From Capsicum annuum (taxonomy: Eukaryota; Streptophyta; Magnoliopsida; Solanales; Solanaceae), in the NCBI RefSeq assembly GCF_002878395.1, contig NW_025856317.1, positions 115,753 through 179,752 of the forward strand: 64,000 nucleotides of DNA. The letters run 5' to 3'. Shown piece after piece: positions 39,512-52,060 of the stretch. The translations under genes and the position numbers were made by a program. Below the pieces are notes generated by a model. That model saw only the letters and a program-made list of their open reading frames with translations, was not told the origin of the DNA and did not search any database. How positions within the stretch are numbered: the stretch's first letter is position 1; the number at the start of each line of letters is the position of its first letter.

Positions 39512-41766
39512 TGTAACGCCCCAAAACCTTATCCCGAGATGTTACACGGTGCTAAAAACTATGAATAGTCTCAAGCTAACCCTGTAATCCTGCTACTAAG
39601 TCTATAACTCATATTAAAGTAATTTAATCAAATAGAAATTCTAAAATACTGAATATTATCAAAAATATTAGAAATCAATCGAATATACTATCTGGATAGA
39701 TAATACTAAAAGTCTGAATAAAATAGCTAGTAGTCCGACAAGCCTCTACTACTAAGAAACTATAGAGCTATTCGGACAAACCCCTAACTAACTCAAACTA
39801 AATTGAAAGCAACTATTCAAATACTATGGAAGCTGGAAATTTAGATAAATGGGCCCTCAAATCATAAGGACTCACCAACTATCGGGATGTAGATAGAGAT
39901 GCCTGAAGTAACTCACGCTGCTGAGACTAAGCATCTGAACCTACATTATGAGACAATGTAACACATAGATGTTAATGTGGATTTGTACTTTGAGGATATA
40001 CTGAGCATGTGGGGGTGAATGCATAAGTAAAAGTAATATCTCAATGTTATAAAAGTTCAAAAAATATGCATGTTGTATGTAAAACTCACATGGTTGGAAT
40101 AACTGAAAGCTGAAAATCATAAATCATGAATAATAAAACATACTGCCTAAATCTGGTGAGCCATCACATTTAAAGTCCAAAAGCTGATATGTTATCTGCC
40201 ATTCTTTTCTGTTAAACTGTTGGGAAATTCCTTCAAGACCTGTTGTATTGTAATTACTAGTAGGGAAAATACTTCTAAATTTATTATGAAAGTCTTTACT
40301 AATAGGGAGGTTCTTCTGACTGACATAAACCATGTGAGATATCAAGCAGTCCAACGTCTCATTTTTCTCTGGGAAAAAACTCACATTGTGGAGAGGTGTC
40401 ATACTCTTGACAAGGATTATAACTCGAGCTAAGTGATCACATCTGTAACTGTCATCCATATAGAAATGGGAATATTGAATCTGTAAGCTCATTTTGTTGG
40501 AAATCCACTTTTAAAAGTCACAGTACTTCATACTGAAAGCTTACTGTGTATTTGTTCATTCAAAACTGAATTTAGTCTGTAAAGTGGATTTCATATCTTA
40601 GCTAAATATCAAAATATCAAATCTTTATTCAAAACTGTTTATAAACATATCATAAGATGCGTAAAAGCATAATCATTCTTGAAATAGTATCACTCAACTA
40701 GGGTTTGATAACCTATGCATCAATTTCATGTAAAATCATCATAGAGTTCATGCTTGATAATGAAAATATTCATAATTCAACTCAAAATATTAAAAATATA
40801 GTCATACACATGAATTTACGAAAATAGACATGTAATTCAACACTCAATTTACTTGAAATCTCAAAATCTTCAATTAACAATAAATGGGTATGAACCCTAA
40901 ATTGAGATTCATATAAAATCATGTAAATTTATAATTAAAAGCTAGTTTTGGGAAAAAGGATGAAAGATTTATCCTTTTTCAATACCCCACATACCTTAAT
41001 TGATGAAATTGAATAGAAAGCTAGATCTTGAATTCCTAATTGTACTTTGGAAGATGACATCTTGAAGTTCTTGGTTCGGAAATCTTTAATTTTGAACTAT
41101 ATTGGAATAATAATAGAGGAAATTAGATTTCTTGGAGATTAATTTTTTATCTCTAGGGTTTTCTTGGAGAGTAATTTGATGAAAAATAAGCATAGAATGC
41201 TTAGAATAGGTTTAATCTTGCGTTGATCACGATTTGGGGGTTGTGGAAAAGGCCAAACCACCCTTTTAAATTTAATTTGGAAAACTGAAGCCCCACTTTA
41301 GTAACCCACCGTGATGCTCTACAATCACGGTGGTTCACTGGATAAGGGACTATTGGGAACTGGAAAATCAATACGACGTGGAGCTATCGCGGTAAGCCAC
41401 TGAAATGCCATTTAGGCCATCACCATGATGTGCCACTATCACAGTAAGGAACTGGAAATTAAAAACTGGAAAATATGACCTCACTGCAATATGGGCCAAT
41501 TGCGGAGGTCCATTGGAATTTGACAATTGCGAAATCATCGCGGTTCCTGTCAAAATGTCATACTATTTTACTAAAAGCATCATAACTTCTCAACTAAGAA
41601 TCAGATTAAGGCAAAATTGGTATCGTTGGAAAGCTGAGGAAATTTTCTACACATTGGTGGGTTGAGAGCTTAAAAATTCTACACATATCAAGAGTTATTC
41701 ATATTTGAATATAATCCTTGACATTCTAGTAGATAAATTTAGCTAGATAAAATACGAGGTTTTACA
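39512..41766 (-). repeat. Solo LTR, 2.26 kb
   Basis: It runs TGTAACGCCC to ...GGTTTTACA and is flanked by the perfect 5-bp duplication ATATA (39,507-39,511 and 41,767-41,771). No interior or partner is present, so two LTRs have probably recombined to leave one. It shares end motifs and the 'ttggtatcgttggaaagct' block (41,617 on) with the chromovirus LTR. In place of the 'ggtccgtcg' words it has 'ccaccgtgat...atcacggtgg' and 'atcgcggtaagccactg' words (41,305-41,560). Small ORFs at 40,124-40,492 (minus) and 40,220-40,432 overlap each other and show no domain. Confidence 0.88.
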
Positions 41767-42524
41767 ATATATCTCCTATAGCTAAAGAGATGCCGATATC
41801 ATAGTCCTATAGGCCGCAATCGTGCTTAAGTGATCGCACAATCTTGGCCACGATCACAGTTGCACGAGATGACAGCAAACTCAAAAATAAATTTTTGACC
41901 CTCAAAACTCATACAAAATACAAATAGCATGATCCAATAGTGATTTTTGAGTGTAAACCAAATTTAAAATTCATTCGAATCATCAAATCTTTCATCATAG
42001 ATATTTTAGGAAAAAAGTGAGGCCCACACTATATTTTCATCACTTTTCATAAAATCCGCTTGATGGATCGAATTGAGTTTGGAAGCCTTGGGACCAAAAC
42101 TAAGGGTCTCTATAGCATAAAATTGATGTTTTGTAGGTGATGGAGAAGTTGGATTTTCCATCCAAGGCCTTTTCGACAAAATATAGATCCCACACCTATT
42201 CTTTCTAATTTTCAACTTTTCAACCAATAGGTCAACATGAGCTCCCTAAAAAACATCTACCTAGAATAAAATAAATATTATGGATCTACTAGAGCATTCC
42301 AAATTTTCATCCGAGATCATTTCACTGAATTTTTTTCTCGGTGGCCATTTCGAACCAGCTAAGATATTTAAGCAAGGAATTAACTGTAAACACCAAATAA
42401 ATTGCCTGATAATCAAACCGTCAGTCCCAGTAAGTCATAAACGACTTGGGTAAACTATAGAGAAGCTCGAATGGTAAAGATAAGCATAAATATGGAAAAT
42501 AACCTAAAGGGTCATTACACAACT

Positions 42525-44352
42525 TTTAGGTTGGGGGCATTTCAGACATTTTCAACTAAAAACCTTTTAGATCCCACATTAAAATACTTTTTGGGGAATT
42601 CATTCAAAACTTTAATTAATTAAATACTCTCTTTACTCTCTGTAAATCCTTTCAAGCAAGTCAAGCTAGGGTTTTACCAATTTGGTCAACTAAGGGCTCA
42701 AAGGTTGATTTCTCTCCGTAAATCTTTGTAATTCAGGCATGTTACTCTTTCCACATTGTTAATTTTGCAAAATCATGAGATTTAAAGTATTATTCATGAG
42801 TCATTGGCATGATTTTTGAAACAAGGGTTGAGGTTTTTGAATATAAATTATTGAAAAACTTTTTCCCATGATTTATTTATGATTTTCCATGGTTTGATAT
42901 AGGTTTTTCATATGTGGGTGCATATGAATGGTGATTTCACTAAGGGGTCATGGTTAACCCCTAGATTGATGGTTTTTTCCTTGATCATAGCTTGGTAATG
43001 GTACACCCTCAACCTATCTGTGAAATTATTAATGAGAATGACCTTCTCATAAGTTTGAATTGTCTATTGAACTAATGTATGGGCATAAAACGATTAATGA
43101 ATGATAAGTTATTTTGTGAAGTAAGTGATGGACATAAATTAATATAAATTATAACCTTGGTGTTTGATTGTATAAATGTGTTTGAGTCCCAAATATTGAA
43201 TTAATTTAATGTGTTTTTTTGTTTAATGGGATTGAGTCTCAATTCATGAAATTATTGTTATGGCATATTATATGCTTGGAAGTGGGGTTGGTATGACGAT
43301 ACCAATGGTGCGATTATCAGTATAATAGGTTAATAAATGGTAATGCATAGTAAATATTTTAAACTGGGCTTAAAAGAAAGATGTGTAGTCGGGCTATGAA
43401 AGTGGAGGTCCTGAAGGACTAATATTGGAAATTGCACTAGTGCTAGCCGGTGTGGGTACCAAAATGACCAAGAGATTTGAGTCCCTATATTGAATAGATA
43501 AATGGAAGGTTTGAGTCCCCCTTGTTGTATACATTGGTGCTTAAGTCACCTTAATTATGCTAGGATGTTCTAGTCCCTCGTATGGCTACACATTCTAAGG
43601 ACCTTCAAATTAGGGGAGAACTCGACCCATATAGACTATGGGTACCTTATATTAAGATAATTATGCTATACTGACCAGGTTAAGGTTTTCTAAGTTCATG
43701 CTAATCTTTGCTCCCTACCCTAACATGTGATATTATATATATGTATATGTATTTCATATGATAGTTTATATTGAATGTTGTATAGGTTTTCAACTTTTAT
43801 CATGTTATTTATTTGTACCTCTATTCCTAAGTTACATGCTAGGGGTCCAACTACTAACCATATTCTGGCACTGTATCTCCATGTGATGCAGCAACTAGAT
43901 TTACTTACATATATCCTGCTCAGTAACTTAGATTCAGGATCAACTAGTGAGTCAGATTGAAGTGGTTAACTTTCATTCTTTAAAAGACCTCATTTTCTGT
44001 TGTTGTTTCTTTTTATGAGTTGACTATTTATTTGGATATTGGTTTTGGCTATTGTCGGGGGCATGTACTAATATTTTATTAACTTTTAATTTTGTAGAGG
44101 CTTTTTCTGATCACTGTGGACTTGGGTGGTTTGGTCGATTGCTTGGTGAAGGACGGTTGTCTGGTTATTAGTGTATAGTATAGACATATCATGAATTATC
44201 ATAAGTTTTATATATGTTATCTTGTTATATATTTAGAATTCATCCAACACAGGGTGTAAGGTAGTTTGTGGTTTAGGCAATTGGGGGTGGTCTCTGTTCC
44301 TCAATAGACTTTAGATACCCATCATAGCCAGGCCCTGGTTCAGGTTATGACA
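42525..44352 (+). repeat. Right part of the split 5' LTR
   Basis: It continues the LTR broken at 17,033. It resumes directly after the second CAACT and ends ...CAGGTTATGACA, four bases before a plus-strand PBS. No gene seen; the frame 43,775-43,960 is unsupported. Confidence 0.65.
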
Positions 44353-44356
44353 AAAG

Positions 44357-44369
44357 TGGTATCAAATCC
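44357..44369 (+). other. Primer-binding site (tRNA-Met)
   Basis: TGGTATCAAATCC differs from the standard PBS at two positions, both G-to-A or G-to-T decay. It is correctly spaced after the LTR end. Confidence 0.65.
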
Positions 44370-44563
44370 TAGGTTTATTGTCAATTGGGTGTCTAAAAAC
44401 TGTGTCAAGTAGAGTCTATTTTATTGGTATATAGCATGCCACACTTATAAGGGAGAGGCTAGGAAACATTTAAGAATGTTTCCTTTTCTTGTTGTCTTAA
44501 CTTTGGGCTATAGAGTCTAAGGTCTTGGATCCTTTTGATTTTTATTTGTTAGTCTTTCAAATC

Positions 44564-45815
44564 ATGCCTCCATAAAGTTCTGATGTCTGTGAAACTTCTT
44601 CTGTCTTATCTGAGGATAATGTGGATGGATCTCATCCAACTTCTAGGCGACATAGCCGATCTAGGGTTGCTGCATCTAACTATCCTTGTGGAGTCCCATC
44701 TATCCCCATTAATACTAGTCTTGAAAGTGACACTCATACTCAGTCCCTTAAGAGAAGGTTATTAATGTTGAGTTCCATCATTCCATTAATCTATTGACCC
44801 AGTTGGTAAAATCTTAATCACAACAGTCGGGTTCTGTTGGTACTACTATAGGATTGTTTGAGGCCACTAGAGTTGGCTAATTTATGAGGTTGCATCCTCT
44901 GATGTTTACAGGTACTAAGGTTGAGGAGGATCCTTAAATATTCATTGATAAAATAGAGAATATCTTTCAAGTTCTACATGCTTCGGAGGTTGAAGGTGTA
45001 GAGTTTGCTGCCTACCATTTGAAAGATATGGGGTACTAGTGGTACAGAGAGTGGGAACAATTGAGAGGTGAAGATACTGGTTCTGCCCTATGGGATAATT
45101 ACTATAGTATATTTCTGGACCACTTCTATTCTTAGGAGTTGAGGGAGGTAAAGGCAAAATAATTTTTTAACTTGACACAAAGAAGAATGATAGTCAAGGA
45201 GTACACCTTGAAATTTCATTAGTTGTCCCAATATGTTCTTGAGTTGGTATCTAGCATGAGGGCTAGAATAAGAAAGTTTGCTTCTAATTTGTCTTGGAGC
45301 TTTTTCCTAGTGACTAAGGCATCCTTGTTAAAAAAGGATATGGATATTTCTCGACTTGTGGTTTATATGCATTAAGTCAAAAGAGAGAAAAGAAAGCAAG
45401 ATGATATTAGAGAAAGAAAGAGTAAGAAATTCTAGTATTCAAAATGGGGTGGAGTCTAGCAGCAGACTTTAAAGTGGTCTAAGAAGAAGAGTAGGGGGAG
45501 TCCTAACTCCTATTCGAAGGCTAGTGCTTCCTACTTAAAACTATCTGGTGACCAAATTTTTTTTGGCGGTGATGCTTCTAGGACATAGGGTGAAAAAGTT
45601 CAGGCCAGTGGAGCCTTGTTAGCACCATCCTACCCTCTCTATAGATTTTATTATCAGTGTAAGAAAGGAAGGAACCCATGTTTTATTTGTTGTCAGATTG
45701 GACATATGCAGCGGGATTGTCCCTTTAGAGTTTCTTCCTAGGAAAATAATGTAATTTTTGCTTCTTCATTAGCTCCTGCACCAAAGGGTGCCAGTTTTGG
45801 GTTCAGCACTGGTTG
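44564..45815 (+). pseudogene. Gag of the split plus-strand chromovirus
   Basis: The start codon at 44,564 is about 195 bases after the PBS, the same spacing as in the other elements here. A stop comes at the fourth codon. A gag core can be followed through stops from about 44,880 (FMRLHPLMFTG) to 45,330. A good zinc knuckle, CFICCQIGHMQRDC, is at about 45,678-45,720. Several TAG/TAA stops sit where Gln or Trp is usual. The gene is dead. Confidence 0.75.
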
Positions 45816-47181
45816 AAACTGCCTTTATGCTCTCACTACTCGTCAGGAGTCTGAGGCATCTTCGGATATCTTTACTAGTATGTTGAAACTCTCTTCCCAT
45901 GATGTGTATTATTTACTTGATTTGGGGTCCATTTATTCGTATGTGACCCTATTTGTGACTATACATTTTGGTATCTTTCCTGAGTGTATATCAAATACTT
46001 CTTTTTTATTTCTACTCGGTTGGGTGACTCCATGATTGTTAGAAGAGCTTATAAGGGTTGTGAGGTATCTATTAGTAATAGAGAAACTTTGGAAGACTTG
46101 ATATATATAGACATGGTTGACTTTGATATTATTTTGGGGTTGGATTGGTTGCATTCGTAATATGTTTCTTTATACTGCTGGACCCGTAAGGTCATATTTA
46201 AATTCCCTAATGAGATAAATTTTGAATGGGAGATAAGTTTCCTAGAGCTTAATGGGAGGTTCATATCATATCTTAGAGCCCAAAAACTAATTTCAAAGAG
46301 TTTTCTGTATCATTTAGTTGGAGTTAAAGATTATTACTCGGAAGGCCCTTCGTTGTATTTAGTCCTTGTGGTAAATGATTTTCTTGAAGTTTTCCCTGAT
46401 GATCTTCCTGGTGTCCCTGTTAATAGGGAGATTGATTTCGGAATTGAACTTGTTCCAGACACTCATCCTATTTCTATCCCTCCATATAGAATGGCTCTAG
46501 TGGATTTGAAGGAGCTTAGTGAGCAATTGAAGGATCTTTTAGACAAGGGTTTTATTTATTCCAATATGTCATCATAGGGTGCACCTGTCTTGTTCGTGTA
46601 TAAAAAGGATCGTTCCCTTTAAATGTTTATTGATTACCTTTAACTGAATAAGGTAACGATAAAGAACAAGTACCCTCTCCCCAAGATAGATAATTTATTT
46701 TTCTAGTTTCAAGGTGCCAAATTCTTCTCTAAAATCGACCTTCAATTCGAGTATCATCAGCTAAAGATTCAGGAGGTGGATATCCCTAAGACTTCCTTCC
46801 ATACCCGATACAATCGTTTTGAGTTCTTGGTCATGAATTTTGGGTTTACTAATGCCTCGATGGTATTCATGCACTTTATGAGTAGGGACATACATTAGTT
46901 TCTTGATTTTTTCATTTTTGTATTCATTTATGACATTTTAGTGCACTCCAAGAGTGAGGCGAAGCATGCCGATTACCTCTGCATTCTGTTGCATACCTTG
47001 AAAGATCAGCAGTTGTTTGCCAAATACTTGAAATATGAACTTTTGTTGAACGTTGTTACATATTAGGGGGTCATGTAGTGTCTAGTGAGAGGATCATTGT
47101 ATATCCATAAAAGTTTTCAATAGTTGAGAAGTGGCCTAGACCCATGACTCCAATCGATATTCAGAGCTTCTTAGGTTTAGC
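45816..47181 (+). pseudogene. Pol, first part: protease and RT
   Basis: The protease motif near 45,905-45,950 reads D-L-G in place of D-S/T-G. RT starts in the open frame 46,353-46,577 (VFPDDLPGVP). Then follow the conserved IDY-LNKV-KYPLP stretch (46,627-46,690, with a stop in it) and the catalytic box near 46,915-46,935, which reads FIYDIL in place of FIDDIL. The loss of a catalytic Asp would inactivate RT. The gene is cut at 47,181, inside the usual FLGLxxYYRRFV motif, by a solo LTR. Confidence 0.8.
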
Positions 47182-49840
47182 TATAATACCCTGAACTTTC
47201 TTTAAGTCATATCTAGTCTCCAGAAGAGTTAGTAATGACTTCCTAAATGATTAATGTTTAAATCAGATAGAATTTCCCCAATTTCGAAGCTTTCCCAAAT
47301 TTACCATGTGGTAAATTGAATTAGCTTTCCAACGATACCAATTTCATTCAAATCTAGTATCGGAGTAAAAAGTTATAAACCTTTTACAGAGAACTGTCAG
47401 AACTGCCTAGAAGCAACGGTCAAGCCAACGGACCGTCGAGCTAGTGACAGACTATCTCCCAAGCCATCATGACTAAGGTAATGAACCCATTTTCTGGCTA
47501 AGTACAACGGTTAGGACTGATAGACTATCGAGCTAGTAATGGACCATTGCCTAAATATTCATAGATGAGGCAGAAAGTTCAGGTTCTGGCCAAGTGCGAC
47601 AGTCAGGACAGACAGACCGTCGAGCCAACAACAGACCATCGCCCAAACTGTTGCCACTTCTGATCAGGAATTTTAAGCCATTTTTAAAAATGTATTTGGG
47701 TATTTTTCCACCCGTTTTAACACCTATTTATACCAGAGCTTATAACTTCATTATTCATCCATAACACCAAATTAGGGTTTCTCTCAACGATCAATCCCTA
47801 AGAATAAAAAACCCTAGGTGTCTAATCCCAAGGTGATAATTCAAGCTTTTCTCCACCAATCTTTAAGAAATCATCCTCCCAGGTATGTCAAGTGTTGATT
47901 CATGGGTTTCTTTCACCCATAAAGCTCAAGAAACCCTATTTCAAATATAAACTTTGGATTACATGGTATGAATTGAATTATATCCAAGTTTATGTTGTTT
48001 GATTTCCAAGTTGAACTCTGTAATCACTACAAGAAAATATGATAGTATGTGGTTGAAATTCTTGCATTGGAAGTGTAAAATATTGCCATGAAGTGTTATT
48101 TCAATATTCATGCCTAAGCCTAAAGATATGCATGCAAAGTGATTGATAAAATGCCTAAGAGAATAGGAATTATACCTTATGACTCATTTGTGACCAAAAT
48201 TGATGAATCCATGTTTCTCCCTTATGTTTGATATGACTCCTACCTTATTGTTATGCTTTGTAATGGATTGAGGTAATGCTCATGAGATTAGGCTTGTGAA
48301 ATTATGATATGTTTACATGCATTCCTATTCATGTGTAAGCTTATAGCATGTAAAAACTTCATGAAAAACCCTAATAATTGTACTATGAATTGTTGACTAT
48401 GGTTATGTGTCAAGAAGTGTCATGTCTTATCAGTTTCATGCTATCGAGTCCCCGGGGTACTTGTACCCAAAAATTTAGATATGTGCCTAGAGGCAGTGTC
48501 AGTTTCATGATAATCTCAATTATGCTATGATCAGTAGTATTCTCAGTTAGTTTTAGAACTCAGTAGAATTCAGTCAGTCACATGACTCAGGAAAACTCAG
48601 TAATGCCAGTAATCTCAGTAATCTTAGTCAGTTAGCAGATCTCACTAATATTTCATCAGTCAACAAAACTTAATAAAGGTAGTCCAGTTCAGTTCAGTTA
48701 ATCATGTTCAATGTCTATTCAAATAGGAGTAGGATTCAGCACCGAGTGAGGCCAAGGATGGGAAATCACCTGTTATTAGAGGGTGTGATTCTTAGAAGGA
48801 ATCCTTGCTTTCCAGAACTATGTAGCCAGTGTAGGTTGAGACATCAAACCTACTAGTTGAGGGTAGATAAGGTGGCTTAACCTATTAAATGAGGGTCCCA
48901 CCATTCTCCTTAGAGTACCTGTCAGATAAGGGATTACTCACAGCTTGTCCTTACCAGTGGCGCGGTATTAACACTCTTCTAATTGGGGTTACAAATTAGA
49001 ACTCAACTCAATTATATTATCTTATTTAGGGTATGTCAGTTAGATGACTACTTCCCACAGTTACAGTTTAGATTTTAGTCTCGGTAATAGAACTCAGATA
49101 GTTCTACTGAATTTAGGACTGCGTCACCAAGTTCAGTGTGGAACTCAGCTAGTTCCATCAAAAATAAGACACTCAGACACAATCATTTAGATAATAGTAT
49201 ATCAGTTATACAAAACTTATGTTATCAGTATTCAGATTCAGCGATGTCATTATCTCAGTTATTGTTCACGTGTTTATACATGGATTCTCACATTCATGTT
49301 ATTCAGTCAGTTAGTATTGTTCATGCATATAAACCCTTTACATTTAGCCTACCTCACTTGCATACCAGTATATTCAATCGTACTGATACATTTGTGCTAT
49401 GGTGTTTTATACTATAGGTTCAGAAGCACGAGCTCTAGAGCATCCTTAGTAACTCAGGCGTTCAGCAGCCAGACTAGCAGTGAGTCTTCATCATTTAAGG
49501 ATGTTATTATTTGATTAGTTCATTTTTCCAGTACTTAGTTTATTTCAGTAGTTGGAGTTAGTTGGGGACATGTACCATCAACTCCTTATTCAGTTAGTTT
49601 TAGAGGCTTTCAGATTAGCATGTTCAGACAGTTATTTCAGTTTTTGTATTATGATACCATATTATTTAGATGTTATGTTTTATCAGATATTTGAACATTA
49701 TGGCTTTTCAGCCTTTTTTTTGTATTTATACAGTATATTATGCAGTTCTCAGTTACATATATAAGTCATGGGTTAGCTTGTAGTCCTTCGGGGTTATTAG
49801 CACCATGTGGTATTCCGAATACCAAATTCGGGGTGTAACA
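47182..49840 (+). repeat. Solo LTR, 2.66 kb, inside pol
   Basis: It runs TATAATACCC to ...GGGGTGTAACA. It is flanked by TTAGC (47,177-47,181) and TTAGT (49,841-49,845), a 5-bp duplication with one change. It is in the opposite orientation to the LTRs at 2,690, 9,051, 33,324 and 39,512, and carries the reverse of their shared block ('ctttccaacgatacc', about 47,322) and of the 'ggtccgtcg' word cluster (47,410-47,650). From 48,430 to 49,560 there are many irregular 'cagt' words. No interior or genes; ORFs at 49,136-49,764 overlap and lack domains. Confidence 0.85.
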
Positions 49841-51915
49841 TTAGTTGGTTACTATAGAAGGTTTGTGGAAAGTTTCTCTTTTATTGCTGCCTCATTAAAA
49901 AAGTTTACTTAGAGAAAGGTAAAGTTCTTGTGCTCTGATGCTGGTGAGGGTAGTTTTGAGAAGCTAAGAGATAAGTTGACTTCAACTTTGGTCTTGACTC
50001 TGCCTGAGGTCACTGAGAGTTTTGTTATCTAGTATGATGTATCCTGGGTTGGTTTGGGTTGAGTGTTAGTGCAGTATGGCAAGGCGGGTGCATATGGCTC
50101 TAGACAGTTAAGAGTTCATGAGAAGAACTATCCAACTCATGACTTGGAGTTATTAGCTGTGGTATTTGCATTAAAAATTTTGTATCACTATCTATATTGG
50201 GTCCATATTGATATCTTTTCTGATTATAAGAGCCTGCAGTATATATTCACTTATAAATAGCTTAATCTTAGGCAAAGGAGGTGGAATAAGTTGCTAAAGA
50301 ACTATGATATGAGTCTTCACTACTACCCAGGTAAAACTAATGTGGTCTTAGCAGGTTGTCAATGGATAGCTTATCGCATGCGGATGAGGATAAGTAGGAA
50401 TTGTTGTACCATATTCACCATTTGACTAACCTTGAGATTCATCTATTGGACAAGAGAATGGCCATGTCTTTATGCAACAGGTGAGCAATCATCTCTTGGT
50501 TCCATAATAAAAAAGAAACAGGTTTTAGACCCTCTATTGATGAAAATCAAGGATGATGTGTGTAAGAAGAAAGTAATGGCCTTTGAAATCAGTGGTGATG
50601 GTATCTTGAGGTACCAAAGGAGGTTGTGTTTTCCCCATATTGATGGATTGTATGGTAGGATTTAGATCGAGGCCTATGAATGATGATATATGGTTCATCT
50701 CGGTTCCATGAAGATGTATCATGATCTCAAGGATATATACTAGTTTAATAACATGAAGAGGGACATGGCCAATTTTGTGGCTAAGTGTATAGTATGTTAA
50801 CAAATGAAGGTGGAACACTTGAGTCCTGGTGAAATGTCTAAATAGATTAAACTGCTTGTGCCGAAATGGGATATGATTAATATGGCTTTTGTTACAAGTC
50901 TTCCACGATCACTGAATTAGTGTGACTACATTTGTATCATCGTGTTTAGGATGACTAAGTCTACTTGTTTCTTTCTAGTGAGGAATAATTATTCTGCCAA
51001 GGACTATGCAAAGTTGTTCCTTCAAGAGGTCATAAAGTTGCATGGTGCGCCTGTCTCAATTATCTCAAATCATGGTACTCAATTCTCATTACATTTCTGG
51101 CACTATTTTCAGCGTGGTTGAGGACTAAAGGGAGCATTAGCACCGCTTTTCACCAATAGGAGGATCGGCAAATGGAAAGAACTATTCATACATTGAAAGA
51201 TATACTGTGAGCTTGTGTAATTGACTTTGGTGGTACTTGGTATGACCACTTTCCTCTTATTGAATTTATCTATAATAATTGTCACCATTCTAGCATTGGT
51301 ATGGCTCCGTTTGAGGTATTGTATGGTAGGAGGTGCATATCTCCTATTGAGTGATTTAAGGTTGATGAGAAAGAGATTTTTGGATCGGATTTGGTTCACC
51401 AAGCTATGGAAAAGGTAAAGGTAATTTCAGATAAGGTTAAGACCACCCAAAGTTGCCAAAAGTCCTATACAAATGTAAGGCAGAGAAAGTTAGAATTTAA
51501 TATTAGAGATTGGGTATTCTTGAAGGTATCTCCCATGAAGGGGGTAATACAATTTTGGAAGAAGGGAAAACTCAGACCCTGATATATTGGCTCGTACTTG
51601 TTTTTAAGAAAGTTGGTAATGTTGCATATGAATTGGATTCGCCCTTTAGCATGAGTTCCATTCACCCGGTGTTCCATGTGTCTATGTTTCAAAAGTATGT
51701 GAGTGATCCTTCAATGGTTGTTCCCTTGGAAAATATTGGTATTTTGCATTCCTTCTATTATGAGGAGGTCTGAAGATAATGTTGGATCGGCAAGTCCGAC
51801 GGTTGTGGATGAAGGATATTGCTTCATTAAAAGGTTCTGTGGCAGGACCAAAAGTCTAAAGAAGCTACTTAGGAAGTCGAGGAGGACATGAAATCCAAAT
51901 ATCTTTTCCTATTCC
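49841..51915 (+). pseudogene. Pol, second part: RNase H, integrase, chromodomain-like tail
   Basis: It resumes in the YYRRFVES motif (49,848 on). RNase H is in 50,063-50,260 ([27 protein letters not shown]). The integrase zinc region is around 50,690-50,810 (KMYHDLKD, KCIVC). The integrase core is at 50,860-51,110 with the catalytic Asp of NHGTQF changed from the usual D. The C-terminal module is at 51,391-51,775 (KGKLRP, SSIHPVFHVSMF). The last recognisable codons (EVEEDMKSKY) match the chromodomain-like tail, at about 51,870-51,895. The 3' LTR is missing: the sequence passes into EPRV DNA within about 50 bases. Confidence 0.8.
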
Positions 51916-51942
51916 CTATTATATAAATTCATGCTTGAGAAG

Positions 51943-52060
51943 AAAATTATATTTTAATAAATTACTTGAACCATTTAGTTCAAAAATAATAAAAAATTGA
52001 GATGAAGCAAAAATAGTAGATACTTTAGGAGCAAGAATAAAATTTTTACAACAATGGTAT
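51943..52060 (+). repeat. Duplicated capsid-ORF segment at the left junction
   Basis: These 118 bases match 53,556-53,673, inside the capsid ORF, with a constant offset of 1,613 and only about four mismatches. The copies part exactly after 'acaatggtat', where the left copy turns into the PBS. It is an out-of-place fragment and not a gene. Confidence 0.88.

Larger units (their letters stand above)
17034..42519 (-). mobile_element. LARD-like giant LTR retrotransposon with nested insertions
   Basis: It is bounded by the target duplication CAACT (17,029-17,033 and 42,520-42,524). The two homologous LTRs are 17,034-22,077 (5,044 bp, uninterrupted) and 25,446-42,519 (interrupted by three insertions). 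The 3.37 kb interior carries a tRNA-Met PBS complement at its right end, so the element lies on the minus strand. No protein-coding motif is visible in LTR or interior. LTRs over 4 kb with a ~3.5 kb non-coding core fit the definition of large retrotransposon derivatives (LARDs), which depend on a helper's enzymes. It inserted into the LTR of the plus-strand gypsy element that continues at 42,525. Confidence 0.85.
25446..42519 (-). repeat. 5' LTR of the LARD-like element, interrupted three times
   Basis: It starts TATCATGACT, where the partner has TGTCACGACC; the differences are all transitions. LTR sequence runs 25,446-25,513, 26,443-27,402, 36,280-39,511 and 41,767-42,519, and each break is filled by another element. 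Removing the inserts restores collinearity with 17,034-22,077. For example, 'catgaataaccagct' near 36,340 continues from the text lost at 27,402. Confidence 0.82.
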
